A stretch of 64,000 nucleotides of DNA from the NCBI GenBank assembly GCA_902554655.1, contig CACDPE010000001.1, positions 62,001-126,000 on the forward strand, in the 5' to 3' direction. Source of the DNA: an uncultured Bacteroidota bacterium. GTDB lineage: Bacteria; Bacteroidota; Bacteroidia; Flavobacteriales; Flavobacteriaceae. Positions 1 to 8,930 of the stretch are shown one piece after another. The notes beneath the pieces are model-generated. The model was not told the origin of the DNA. It was given only the letters and a program-made list of their open reading frames with translations, and ran no database searches. Position numbers and translations under genes: made by a program. Numbering within the stretch: position 1 is the first letter of the stretch; every line of letters starts with the position of its first letter.

Positions 1-1134
1 ATTTTCAAAAACATTAAAATAAGCAATCTTTCAGATTCTGATGATTCGGTTGTTCTTAAAAATGCTCTTGAAAATCCTAATAAAAAAATTGATATACATC
101 ATGCTGGTACTGCAATGAGATTTTTAACTGCTTATCTCTCAACAATAGAGGAAGGTAAGTTTACGTTAACTGGATCTGAAAGAATGAAAGAAAGACCTAT
201 TGGTATTTTAGTTGATGCATTAAAAAATTTAGGATTTAATATTAATTATCTCAAAAAAAAGGGTTACCCACCTTTAGAAATTAATGGAACTAAAAATAAA
301 AAGTCAATCATAAAACTTAAATCTGATATTAGTAGTCAATTTATCAGTGCTTTAATCTTAATTGGGCCAACTTTTAAAAATGGTTTAACCATTGAACTTG
401 AAGGTGAAATTATATCTAAACCTTATATAAATTTGACATTGCATGTTTTGAAGAGATTAGGAATTGGTTACTCATACATAAAAAATATAATTAAAATTGA
501 TTATGCTAAAGAGATTAGCCCAAACGAATATTTAATCGAATCTGATTGGAGTTCTTCATCTTATTTTTATGCAGTTGTTGCTATTAACAAAAAAATAAAT
601 ATTAAGCTGAATAATTTTTTTAAAGAATCTTACCAAGGCGACAGTTATGTAGAAAAAATTTTTTTGAAACTAGGTGTTAAAACTAAATTTTTAAATCAAA
701 ATGAAATACTATTATCTCCGATTTATGGTTATAAAAGGCCTAGTAGTTTGTTGTTTAATTTAATAGACAACCCTGACTTAGCCCAAACTGTTGCAGTAAC
801 TTGTTTGGCTTTAAAAATCCAAGTTAAAATAACTGGTCTTCAAACACTAAAAATTAAAGAAACTGATAGAATTCTAGCATTACATAACGAGCTGTCAAAG
901 TTTGGTGCAAAAATTATTTTTGATGATGCTAGTATTGAAATTTTTCCGCCGGTTGAATTTAATAAAAATATTGAAATATTTACCTACGATGACCATAGAA
1001 TGGCTTTGTCATTTGCACCACTTGGTTTGATTACTCCAATAATAATTAATGACCCAGATGTTGTAACAAAATCATTTCCAAATTATTGGAATGATTTATT
1101 ACAATTAAATTTTAATCTAAAATTTAAAAATTAA
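1..1134 (+). CDS. aroA: 3-phosphoshikimate 1-carboxyvinyltransferase (EPSP synthase), 5' truncated
   Basis: Sixth step of the shikimate pathway: joins phosphoenolpyruvate to shikimate-3-phosphate in the cytoplasm. The frame is open from base 1, so the true start lies left of the window; about 377 residues are visible and I estimate some 30 N-terminal residues are missing. The HHAGTAMRFLTA stretch read from about base 97 is the family substrate-binding motif. DNPDLAQT, KETDR and DDHRMALSFAPLG mark the second domain with its catalytic Asp and Arg. An internal ATG at 115 would cut through the substrate motif and is not the start. A 62-base gap separates it from queA. Confidence 0.95.
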   Translation: MFKNIKISNLSDSDDSVVLKNALENPNKKIDIHHAGTAMRFLTAYLSTIEEGKFTLTGSERMKERPIGILVDALKNLGFNINYLKKKGYPPLEINGTKNKKSIIKLKSDISSQFISALILIGPTFKNGLTIELEGEIISKPYINLTLHVLKRLGIGYSYIKNIIKIDYAKEISPNEYLIESDWSSSSYFYAVVAINKKINIKLNNFFKESYQGDSYVEKIFLKLGVKTKFLNQNEILLSPIYGYKRPSSLLFNLIDNPDLAQTVAVTCLALKIQVKITGLQTLKIKETDRILALHNELSKFGAKIIFDDASIEIFPPVEFNKNIEIFTYDDHRMALSFAPLGLITPIIINDPDVVTKSFPNYWNDLLQLNFNLKFKN

Positions 1135-1146
1135 TTGTTGTTTTAC

Positions 1147-1178
1147 TTGACAACCCCAGTATTCTAAATGTATATTAG
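1147..1178 (+). promoter_or_regulatory. Candidate promoter for queA
   Basis: A TTG at 1147-1149 (possible -33 element) and TATATTAG at 1171-1178, one base off the Bacteroidota -7 consensus TAnnTTTG, lie in the 62-base gap before queA. Spacing and distance to the start at 1197 fit. The imperfect -7 box makes this tentative. Confidence 0.35.
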
Positions 1179-1196
1179 CCGCTTTAATTTATTTTT

Positions 1197-2246
1197 ATGA
1201 AGCTTTCAAATTTTAATTATGATTTGCCAAAAGATTTATTGGCCGAATATCCCTCTGATCAAAGAGATGAATCAAGGTTAATGGTATTAGACAGAAAATC
1301 GAATAAAATTGAGCACAAATTATTTAAAGATGTGATTGATTATTTTGAAGACGGTGATTCTTTTGTTTTAAATGACACTAAAGTTTTTCCTGCAAGATTA
1401 ATAGGTAACAAAGAGAAGACAGGTGCTAGAATTGAAGTTTTTTTACTAAGAGAATTAAGTAGAGATCAAAGATTGTGGGATGTTTTAGTTGATCCAGCTA
1501 GAAAGATTAGAATTGGTAATAAATTATACTTTGGAGATGATGATAGCTTGGTTGCTGAAGTTATTGACAACACAACTTCTAGGGGTAGAACATTAAGATT
1601 TCTTTACGATGGTTCATATGATGAATTTAGAGAAAAATTATTGGAATTAGGTCAGACACCACTTCCAAAATATATCAAGAGAGAAGAAGAAGACTTTGAT
1701 AAAGATAGATATCAAACTATTTATGCTAAAAATGAAGGTGCTGTAGCAGCTCCTACTGCTGGTTTACATTTTTCAAAACATTTACTAAAAAGATTACAAA
1801 TTAAAGGAATAAGTCTTGCTGAATTAACATTACATGTTGGCTTAGGAACTTTTAACCCTGTTGAGGTAGAAGATCTATCAAAACATAAAATGGATTCTGA
1901 GGAATTATTTATAGGTCAAAAAGCTGTTGATATTATTAATCAAACAAAAAGCAATAAGAAAAAAGTTTGTGCTGTTGGAACAACTGTTATGAGAGGGTTG
2001 GAATCGTCAGTTTCATCATTCGGAACATTAAATCCATATGTAGGTTGGACACATAAATTCATTTTTCCACCATATCATTTTTGTATTGCTAATTCATTAA
2101 TTACAAACTTTCACATGCCAAAATCTACTTTACTTATGATGGTTTCAGCATTCGCAGGTCATGATTTTATGATGGAAGCATATCAAAAAGCAATTAAGGA
2201 AAAATATAGATTTTATTCTTATGGGGATGCTATGTTAATTCTTTAG
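1197..2246 (+). CDS. queA: S-adenosylmethionine:tRNA ribosyltransferase-isomerase QueA
   Basis: Transfers and isomerises the ribosyl part of S-adenosylmethionine onto preQ1 in tRNA to give epoxyqueuosine at wobble position 34. The 349-residue length is normal. Family motifs are [10 protein letters not shown] (59-68), [12 protein letters not shown] (181-192) and [12 protein letters not shown] (about 212-223), followed by VGTTVMR and a C-terminal [10 protein letters not shown]. The ATG at 1197 gives the expected N-terminus ([11 protein letters not shown]). One base separates it from rlmN, so both translation-related RNA-modifying enzymes are probably co-transcribed. Confidence 0.96.
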   Translation: MKLSNFNYDLPKDLLAEYPSDQRDESRLMVLDRKSNKIEHKLFKDVIDYFEDGDSFVLNDTKVFPARLIGNKEKTGARIEVFLLRELSRDQRLWDVLVDPARKIRIGNKLYFGDDDSLVAEVIDNTTSRGRTLRFLYDGSYDEFREKLLELGQTPLPKYIKREEEDFDKDRYQTIYAKNEGAVAAPTAGLHFSKHLLKRLQIKGISLAELTLHVGLGTFNPVEVEDLSKHKMDSEELFIGQKAVDIINQTKSNKKKVCAVGTTVMRGLESSVSSFGTLNPYVGWTHKFIFPPYHFCIANSLITNFHMPKSTLLMMVSAFAGHDFMMEAYQKAIKEKYRFYSYGDAMLIL

Positions 2247-2247
2247 C

Positions 2248-3288
2248 ATGTCTGTAAAATTTGATGATATTAGATCAATTAGCTTAGAAAAGCTAAATAA
2301 ATTTGTAGAGAAGAATAACTTTCCATTATATAGATCAAATCAAATTTTTAACTGGATTAATAAATCCTCAGTTAAAAGTTTTGATGATATGACTAATTTA
2401 CCAAAGAGTCTTATTGATTTATTGAAGGAAAATTTTAGATTAAATTTTAGTAGGATATCATCTAAGCAGATTAGTATTGATTCAACAATGAAGTTTGCAA
2501 TTAAATTGCATGATAAATTGGTAGTGGAATCTGTATTAATACCCTCAGGTGACAGAGTTACAGCATGTGTCTCTAGCCAAGTCGGGTGCAGTTTAGACTG
2601 TGAATTTTGTGCTACTTCAAAGCTTTCAAGAATGAGAAATCTTGAATCGTATGAAATTTTTGATCAAATAATACTTTTGAATGAACAATCAATTGAAAAT
2701 TATTCTCTTCCAATTTCAAACATTGTTTTTATGGGAATGGGAGAGCCCTTATTAAATTATAATAATGTCATTAATTCTATAAATTTAATTACTGGAAAGG
2801 AAGGAATTGAAATATCTAATAAAAAAATTACTTTATCAACCTCAGGGATTTCAAAAATGATACATAGGATGGCTGATGATAATGTCAAGTTTAATCTTGC
2901 CATTTCACTTCACTCAGCTATTGAATCAACAAGAAATGAAATTATGCCTTTTTCTAAATCTTTTCCTCTAAATCAATTAATTAAAAGTCTTGAATATTGG
3001 TATGAAAAAACTAAACGAAAAGTAACTTTTGAGTATTTAATTTGGAAGGGAATAAATGATGATTTTGAACATATAGATGCTCTAGTTAAAATCTGTAAAA
3101 GAGTTCCATCTAAAGTTAATTTGATTGAATATAATAGTATTGATGATCCTAGATTTTCAAAAGCTGATGAATTATGGGTTAATTATTACTTAAATATTCT
3201 CAAAGAAAATAAATTATCTGCTTCAATTAGAAGATCTAGAGGTAAAGATATACAAGCAGCCTGTGGTCAATTGGCAAATAAACATTAA
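2248..3288 (+). CDS. rlmN: Dual-specificity 23S rRNA/tRNA adenine-C2 methyltransferase RlmN
   Basis: Radical-SAM enzyme that methylates C2 of A2503 in 23S rRNA and A37 in some tRNAs. The 346-residue protein has the CX3CX2C cluster motif CSLDCEFC (C114, C118, C121). It also has both cysteines of the methyl-transfer mechanism: C107 in ACVSSQ, and C339 near the C-terminus (equivalent to E. coli C118 and C355). GMGEPL and the SLHS region complete the fold. It starts one base after queA. Confidence 0.96.
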   Translation: MSVKFDDIRSISLEKLNKFVEKNNFPLYRSNQIFNWINKSSVKSFDDMTNLPKSLIDLLKENFRLNFSRISSKQISIDSTMKFAIKLHDKLVVESVLIPSGDRVTACVSSQVGCSLDCEFCATSKLSRMRNLESYEIFDQIILLNEQSIENYSLPISNIVFMGMGEPLLNYNNVINSINLITGKEGIEISNKKITLSTSGISKMIHRMADDNVKFNLAISLHSAIESTRNEIMPFSKSFPLNQLIKSLEYWYEKTKRKVTFEYLIWKGINDDFEHIDALVKICKRVPSKVNLIEYNSIDDPRFSKADELWVNYYLNILKENKLSASIRRSRGKDIQAACGQLANKH

Positions 3289-3299
3289 ATTAACTTAAA

Positions 3300-4277
3300 G
3301 TGAAAAAGGTATTTAAAATAAGAGAGCCAATATCAAAAGAAATGGAAGCTTTTGAAGAAAAGTTTTCGAATTTAATGCTTACTAAAGTTCCACTTTTGAA
3401 CAGAATAACTCACTACATAATTAAAAGAAAAGGTAAGCAAATGCGACCAATGCTTATATTTTTATGTTCTAAGCTCTTATCAGGTGGAAAGGTAAATGAA
3501 AAGGTTTTTAGAGGAGCTTCTGTTATTGAATTAATTCACACCGCTACTTTAATTCATGATGATGTTGTTGATGATAGCAATAGAAGAAGAGGTTTTTTTT
3601 CAATTAATGCGATATGGAAAAATAAAATTGCTGTTCTGGTAGGTGATTTCCTGCTATCAAAGGGTATGCTTTTATGTATTGAAAATAAAGACTATGATTT
3701 GCTTGAAATTATTTCTGAGTCTGTCAGAAATATGAGTGAGGGAGAACTTTTACAAATTGAAAAGGCAAAAAATTTAGATATTCAAGAGGATGTTTACTTT
3801 GAAATAATTTCCAAGAAGACTGCTTCTTTAATAAGTTCATGTTGTAAAATTGCAGCTAGTGGTGTAGGAAGCTCAAAAAAAGAACAAAAGTTAATTGGAG
3901 ATTTAGGTAACTCAATTGGAATTGCATTTCAAATCAAAGACGATTTATTTGACTATGGAAGAAAGAAGATAGGTAAGCCTAGAGGAATAGATATTAAAGA
4001 AAAAAAATTAACACTTCCTTTAATTTATTCTATTAATAATTCTGATAGATCGAAAAAAAAATGGTTAATTACTTCTATTAAAAAACATAGTAAAGATAAA
4101 AAAGTAGTAAAAGAAATAATTAACTATGTGAAGGAAACAGGTGGTTTAGAATATGCTGTTGAAAAAATGAATCTTTATCATAGAAGTGCTATTAAAATTT
4201 TAGAAAAATTTCCAAAATCTAAATACAGTGTTGCTCTAAAAGAAATGATTGATTATGTTATTGAAAGAGATAATTAA
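3300..4277 (+). CDS. Trans-polyprenyl diphosphate synthase (octaprenyl/heptaprenyl type)
   Basis: Condenses isopentenyl diphosphate onto allylic diphosphates to make the long isoprenoid chain, most likely the menaquinone side chain. The 325 residues carry the first Asp-rich motif DDVVDD (87-92, in LIHDDVVDDSNRRRG) and the second (IKDDLFD, about 214-220). The GKQMRP near residue 45 is the substrate-binding segment. Chain length cannot be read from sequence alone; E. coli IspB is the closest named relative in role. The start is GTG at 3300, eleven bases after rlmN; no ATG gives an intact N-terminus. Confidence 0.9.
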   Translation: MKKVFKIREPISKEMEAFEEKFSNLMLTKVPLLNRITHYIIKRKGKQMRPMLIFLCSKLLSGGKVNEKVFRGASVIELIHTATLIHDDVVDDSNRRRGFFSINAIWKNKIAVLVGDFLLSKGMLLCIENKDYDLLEIISESVRNMSEGELLQIEKAKNLDIQEDVYFEIISKKTASLISSCCKIAASGVGSSKKEQKLIGDLGNSIGIAFQIKDDLFDYGRKKIGKPRGIDIKEKKLTLPLIYSINNSDRSKKKWLITSIKKHSKDKKVVKEIINYVKETGGLEYAVEKMNLYHRSAIKILEKFPKSKYSVALKEMIDYVIERDN

Positions 4278-4286
4278 ATTTATATA

Positions 4287-6215
4287 ATGATATCAAAAAT
4301 CACCATAGATAAAGTTTTTGAAACTGCAGTAGTAGAAGAAGTTATTGGTGATTTTATTCAACTCAAAAAATCAGGTTCGAATTACAAAGGGCTAAGTCCT
4401 TTTACTGACGAAAAGACACCAAGTTTTATGGTTTCTCCTGCTAAACAAATTTGGAAAGATTTTAGTAGTGGTAAGGGTGGAAATGTAATTGCTTTTCTCA
4501 TGGAGCATGAACAATTATCATATCCAGAAGCAATAAAATATTTAGCAAAAAAATACAATATTGAAATTGAAGAAACTGAGTTAAGCGATAAGCAAAAAGA
4601 AAAAATAAATGAAAAAGAAAAGTTGTTTATAATTAATGATATTGTAACAAATTATTTTATTGAAACGTTTCATAAATCAGAATTTGGAAAAAATATTGCC
4701 AAATCTTACATGCTTGAAAGAAATTTTGACAATGAAATAATAGAAAAATTTGAGGTAGGTTGTTTAACTGAGTCTAGTGACGGGTTAAAAAAATTTTTAT
4801 TAAATAAAAATTATAATGTTGATGATCTAATATCTTTAGGGTTAGTTTCTTCAAAAACTAATAATGATATTTATAGAGCTCGAATTATTTTTCCGATTAA
4901 AACTATTTCTGGGAGAACAGCTGGTTTTGGCGCTAGGACTTTAAACACTAATATTAAATCAGCTAAATATATTAATAGTCCTGAATCCATAATATACAAT
5001 AAAAGTAAAATTCTTTATGGTCTTTATAATTCTAAAAGTGAGATTGTAAAAAAAGATAATTGTTATGTGGTTGAAGGCTATACTGATGTAATGAGATTTC
5101 ATCAAAAGGGAATTAAAAATGTTGTTTCTTCATCTGGTACAGCTTTATCTATTGATCAAATTAATTTAATTAGGAGATTAACTAAAAACATAACAATGCT
5201 TTATGACTCAGATAAGGCTGGAGTTAGTGCTACTGTCCGCAGTATTGATATAATCTTAGAGCAAAACATGAATGTTAGTGTTGTCTTGTTTCCAAACAAT
5301 GAAGATCCTGACAGTTTTGCTATGAATAAAGATACTAATGAGATTGTAAATTTTCTAGATAATAATTCAATTGATTTTATTGAATTTAAAGCAAAACTCT
5401 TAAATGATTCTTTAAAAAAATCACCAACTGAAAAAGCCAAGATTATAAATGAAATAGTATTAAGTATTTCAAAAATACCAGATAGGATTAAACAAGAAAT
5501 TTATATCAAACATTGTTCAGAAATCATGAATATTTCTGAAAATACTTTATTTAATGTTTTAGCTCAAATAGTTGTTACAAAAAAACAATTTCCGAGGAGG
5601 ACTCAGATACAAGAGAAAACAGTTATTGAACATAGAAAAGTTGATCAAATTTTTGAATTAGAAAAAAAAATAATCGAAATATTGATTTTATACGGTGAAA
5701 AAAAAGTCATTTTTGATGAAATTAAGTTAATAAAAAACGAAAAAGGTGATTTTACATACAAGCCTGTTAAAGTTGAGTCTTTAGTTTTTGAAAAAATATT
5801 TTTAGATCTTCAATCTGATGAGGTTGAGTTTGCAAATGATAATTTTAAAACTTTATATAAAATGTTAATTAGTGAATACCAAAAAAGTGAAAATTTTGAT
5901 CCAAAAACTTTTTTAAATTCCTTAGATGATAAGCTTTCAAATCTAGTTACAACAATTCTTATTAATGAAGATATATATCAATTGCATAATTGGGAAACCA
6001 AAAATATATACGTAAAACAAAAATCAAAATCAATATCGCAGTTAGTTACTGAAACTATACTTACACTACGAACTTTATTGATAAATAAAAAGGTTAATGA
6101 ATTAAGCAAACAAAAAAGTGAGACAGATAATTTAGATCAGGATCTATTAGACGAAATTGTTAATTATTATCAATTAAAATCTTTGTTATCGAAAAAGCTC
6201 AATAGGGTTATTTAG
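4287..6215 (+). CDS. dnaG: DNA primase DnaG lacking the zinc-finger ligands
   Basis: Makes RNA primers at the replication fork. The 642 residues hold a CHC2-like N-terminal domain (about 1-100), a Toprim catalytic core (VEGYTDV and DSDKAG, about residues 260-310) and a C-terminal helicase-interaction region. The four zinc ligands of the CHC2 domain are all replaced: the C, H, C, C positions read S37, T40, D58 and S61, although the surrounding residues (KGLSPFTDEKTPSF, SSGKGGN) are conserved. From memory, other Flavobacteriia share this, so it is a lineage trait and not decay. The end overlaps nadE on the opposite strand by eight bases. Confidence 0.96.
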   Translation: MISKITIDKVFETAVVEEVIGDFIQLKKSGSNYKGLSPFTDEKTPSFMVSPAKQIWKDFSSGKGGNVIAFLMEHEQLSYPEAIKYLAKKYNIEIEETELSDKQKEKINEKEKLFIINDIVTNYFIETFHKSEFGKNIAKSYMLERNFDNEIIEKFEVGCLTESSDGLKKFLLNKNYNVDDLISLGLVSSKTNNDIYRARIIFPIKTISGRTAGFGARTLNTNIKSAKYINSPESIIYNKSKILYGLYNSKSEIVKKDNCYVVEGYTDVMRFHQKGIKNVVSSSGTALSIDQINLIRRLTKNITMLYDSDKAGVSATVRSIDIILEQNMNVSVVLFPNNEDPDSFAMNKDTNEIVNFLDNNSIDFIEFKAKLLNDSLKKSPTEKAKIINEIVLSISKIPDRIKQEIYIKHCSEIMNISENTLFNVLAQIVVTKKQFPRRTQIQEKTVIEHRKVDQIFELEKKIIEILILYGEKKVIFDEIKLIKNEKGDFTYKPVKVESLVFEKIFLDLQSDEVEFANDNFKTLYKMLISEYQKSENFDPKTFLNSLDDKLSNLVTTILINEDIYQLHNWETKNIYVKQKSKSISQLVTETILTLRTLLINKKVNELSKQKSETDNLDQDLLDEIVNYYQLKSLLSKKLNRVI

Positions 6216-6999
6216 TTTTGAAATGCTCCGGAATTGTACAAATTGGTATGGGTTCCATTTTATGCTTATTTGCAGAGTTAAATTGATCTAAAATTTTGTA
6301 GACTTCAATTTCTCTTGAACTTAATGTTTCAATTTGAACTTTATTCTCTACTTGTTTCATAGCTTTTTCAAGTTCCTCATATGAAGCACCAAGTTGATCT
6401 TCATCAGTACGTGAATCATCCCAGAGCCCATCAGTTGGTGGGGCTTTTATGATTCTATCAATAATGCCAAGTTCTTTAGCAATTAGTCTTACATCTGTTT
6501 TCATAAGATCAGCTATAGGTGAAAGATCAACTCCGCCATCACCGTATTTTGTGTAAAACCCAACTCCAAAATCTTCAACTTTATTACCAGTACCAACAAC
6601 TAAGTAATTATTAATTGCAGCATAATAATATAAAGTTGTCATTCTAAGTCTTGATCGAGAATTAGCTAATGCTAAAAGATTATTTTTTGATTCAATCTTT
6701 TGAACTTTTTGTGAAAATTTATCAAAAGATTCTGTTAAATCAATTACTTCAGAGCTTACATTAGAAAAATTATTTTTTAACCAATCAATATGGTTTCCTG
6801 ATCTTTCAAGTTCTTGATTGGATTGGTAAATTGGCATCTCCAAACAAAGAGTTGGATGACCCGTATGAGCAGCAAGGGTTGATGTTACGGCTGAATCAAT
6901 ACCACCCGAAATCCCAACTACATATCCTTTTGTGTGTGAATCATTGGTGTAGGAATTTAGCCAATTAACAATGTGTTTGATTACCTTTGAATAATTCAT
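6208..6999 (-). CDS. nadE: Ammonia-dependent NAD(+) synthetase
   Basis: Last step of NAD synthesis: amidates deamido-NAD using ATP and ammonia. SGGIDS at residues 31-36 is the ATP pyrophosphatase P-loop, and the VVGTGNKVED and KTDVRLIAKELG stretches are typical of NadE. At 263 residues it has no glutaminase domain, so it must use free ammonia or a partner. Its ATG overlaps the gldB start on the other strand in a shared CATG, and its 3' end overlaps dnaG by eight bases, so it has almost no private non-coding DNA. Confidence 0.95.
   Translation of the reverse strand: MNYSKVIKHIVNWLNSYTNDSHTKGYVVGISGGIDSAVTSTLAAHTGHPTLCLEMPIYQSNQELERSGNHIDWLKNNFSNVSSEVIDLTESFDKFSQKVQKIESKNNLLALANSRSRLRMTTLYYYAAINNYLVVGTGNKVEDFGVGFYTKYGDGGVDLSPIADLMKTDVRLIAKELGIIDRIIKAPPTDGLWDDSRTDEDQLGASYEELEKAMKQVENKVQIETLSSREIEVYKILDQFNSANKHKMEPIPICTIPEHFKTK
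6982..6989 (+). promoter_or_regulatory. Possible -7 promoter box for gldB inside nadE
   Basis: TACCTTTG matches TAnnTTTG and ends eight bases before the gldB ATG. It lies within the first codons of nadE, since no non-coding DNA separates the two genes. Transcription from it would give a very short or absent leader. A chance match is quite possible in DNA this AT-rich. Confidence 0.3.
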
Positions 7000-7984
7000 G
7001 AATTATAAAATATATATTTATCAAATTTTTTGCCAAATTAATTTATTTAAGCATTATTATAAAATCATTTTCTCCTTTATTTTAATGTTTATTTCAGGTT
7101 GTGATAATAAAATTAATAATGTTTATGATTTAGTTAGTATTGATAGATTTGAAAAAAAATTTTTTAATGCTGATTCAGATTCATTGATTAAATTAATTAA
7201 TGATTATCCTTTTCTATTTCCTTCAACTTTTAATAAAGAAGAATGGGTTAATGTAAAAAACGATTCTTTACGAAAATTTATTTTTAATGAATCAGTTAAA
7301 AAATATAATGACAAAAAATTAAATAGAGAAATTTCAGTACTATATTCAAATTTAAGTAATGAATTTTCAGATTTTAATTCACCTAAGATAATTACTCTAA
7401 ATAATGGAATTGATTATCAATTTAAAATTATTACTACAGATTCATTAGTTTTATTGTCCTTAGATTGTTACCTAGACAACCAAGACTTATACAAAAACAT
7501 TCCATCATATATTTCGCAAAGAATGAGTGAAGAATTTTTAGTAAGAGATTTAGCTGAAAAATTAATCTCGAGACATATTATATATCCAAGAAATCGTCAA
7601 TTTATTAGTAAAATTATTTATCATGGAAAAATTTATAATCTAATGGTCAACAATTTCGAATTTGATGAAAAAAAAGCTCTTAGTTATAATGAAAAAGAAA
7701 TTGTTTGGGCAAAAAATAATGAGAAAGAAGTTTGGAAATTTTTTATTGAAAATGAAATTTTGTTTAATACTTCAAATGACTTGGAAGAAAGATTTATAAA
7801 CTTTGGTCCATATTCAAAGTTTGGTATATCAATTGACTATGAATCAGCACCAATGATTGGTAGATGGATTGGTTATAAAATTGTAAAATCATATTTAAAA
7901 TCTAACAATAAAACTATTGAAGAAATTTTAAATATGAATGAGTATGAATTATATTTAAATTCTAATTATAAACCTGGATTATGA
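6998..7984 (+). CDS. gldB: Gliding motility lipoprotein GldB
   Basis: GldB is a cell-envelope lipoprotein required for gliding in Flavobacterium; its biochemical activity is not established. The 328 residues begin with a hydrophobic signal segment ending in the lipobox LMFISGC, giving lipidated C35. The C-terminal region (YESAPMIGRWIGYKIVKSY) is the conserved GldB signature. The ATG at 6998 is the only start giving a full signal peptide, although its 20-residue polar n-region is longish. Its stop overlaps the gldC start (ATGA), and the nadE-gldB-gldC-engB-hydrolase-mraZ order is, as I recall, widespread in Flavobacteriia. Confidence 0.9.
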   Translation: MNYKIYIYQIFCQINLFKHYYKIIFSFILMFISGCDNKINNVYDLVSIDRFEKKFFNADSDSLIKLINDYPFLFPSTFNKEEWVNVKNDSLRKFIFNESVKKYNDKKLNREISVLYSNLSNEFSDFNSPKIITLNNGIDYQFKIITTDSLVLLSLDCYLDNQDLYKNIPSYISQRMSEEFLVRDLAEKLISRHIIYPRNRQFISKIIYHGKIYNLMVNNFEFDEKKALSYNEKEIVWAKNNEKEVWKFFIENEILFNTSNDLEERFINFGPYSKFGISIDYESAPMIGRWIGYKIVKSYLKSNNKTIEEILNMNEYELYLNSNYKPGL

Positions 7985-8316
7985 TTTCTAAAAAAACTGA
8001 TATAGTAATAAATGTTGAATTAGATGAAAATAAAATACCTGAAAAGATGAGCTGGTCAGCTAAAGATGGAGGTGTATCTGACCAACAAACAAAAGCTATT
8101 TTATTTTCCTCATGGGATCACATAAATAAAGAAACAATGAAAATTGATTTATGGACAAAGGACATGCCTGTTGATGAAATGAACGTATTTATTCATCAAA
8201 CACTTGTTAGTTTATCTCAATCTTTTTTTAAAGCAACTAATAATGAAAAAATGACTGATGCTTTCAAACAGTTTTGTGATTATTTTTCAGAAAAGCTTAA
8301 TCTAAAAAAAAATTAA
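7981..8316 (+). CDS. gldC: Gliding motility protein GldC
   Basis: A small (111-residue) soluble protein that accompanies GldB and contributes to gliding in Flavobacterium; molecular role unknown. The sequence KMSWSAKDGGVSDQQTKA followed by LFSSWD and KIDLWTKDMPVDEMN is characteristic of the GldC family. It has no signal peptide or membrane segment. The ATG overlaps the gldB stop by four bases, so the pair is translationally coupled. Its TAA shares the palindrome TTAA (8313-8316) with the stop codon of engB on the other strand. Confidence 0.92.
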   Translation: MISKKTDIVINVELDENKIPEKMSWSAKDGGVSDQQTKAILFSSWDHINKETMKIDLWTKDMPVDEMNVFIHQTLVSLSQSFFKATNNEKMTDAFKQFCDYFSEKLNLKKN

Positions 8317-8930
8317 ACTAAACTTTTTTGTATATGTTTTCTGATTTCAGAAATTCCAATATTTCTTGTAGATGAACAAATAAAATATGTACTATTAATG
8401 TCTGGAATATTTAGTTGTTTGAAATAGTCATCACAATGTTTGTTTAGATTATTTTTTTTTAGTTTGTCAGCTTTAGTAAAAATTATATTAAATTTTTTCC
8501 CCTTAGAAATTAGAAACTCAATAAAATCGATATCTATTTCAAGAGGTTTATGTCTTATATCAATCAATACAAAGATTTGTAAAAGGTTTTCTCTATTTAA
8601 AATATAATCAAATGAAATATTTAGAATTTTTTCTGATTGTATTTTTGAAAGCTTGGAATATCCATATCCAGGAAGATCAACTATGTAAAAATTATTTTCT
8701 ACTAAATAGTGATTAATTAATTGTGTTTTTCCTGGTGTCTTTGATGTTTTAGCTATATTTTTTTTATTTAATATAGAATTTATAAGACTAGATTTTCCAA
8801 CATTTGACCTACCAATCATTGCAAACTCATGAAACCCGTCTTTTGGACATTCATTTTCAAGAGAGCTACTTTTTTTAAATGAAACTTTAGAAAAACTAGA
8901 CACAACTATAAATTTTTCTTTGAAAGCCAA
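8313..8930 (-). CDS. engB: Ribosome biogenesis GTP-binding protein EngB/YsxC/YihA
   Basis: GTPase needed for late assembly of the large ribosomal subunit. The 205 residues contain G1 GRSNVGKS (40-47), the switch segment TPGKTQ, G3 DLPGYG (85-90) and G4 TKAD (152-155). The start is taken as TTG at 8930, since no ATG precedes the G1 domain; a slightly later start cannot be excluded. It overlaps the upstream hydrolase by 25 bases and shares its stop tetranucleotide with gldC. Confidence 0.94.
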   Translation of the reverse strand: MAFKEKFIVVSSFSKVSFKKSSSLENECPKDGFHEFAMIGRSNVGKSSLINSILNKKNIAKTSKTPGKTQLINHYLVENNFYIVDLPGYGYSKLSKIQSEKILNISFDYILNRENLLQIFVLIDIRHKPLEIDIDFIEFLISKGKKFNIIFTKADKLKKNNLNKHCDDYFKQLNIPDINSTYFICSSTRNIGISEIRKHIQKSLV

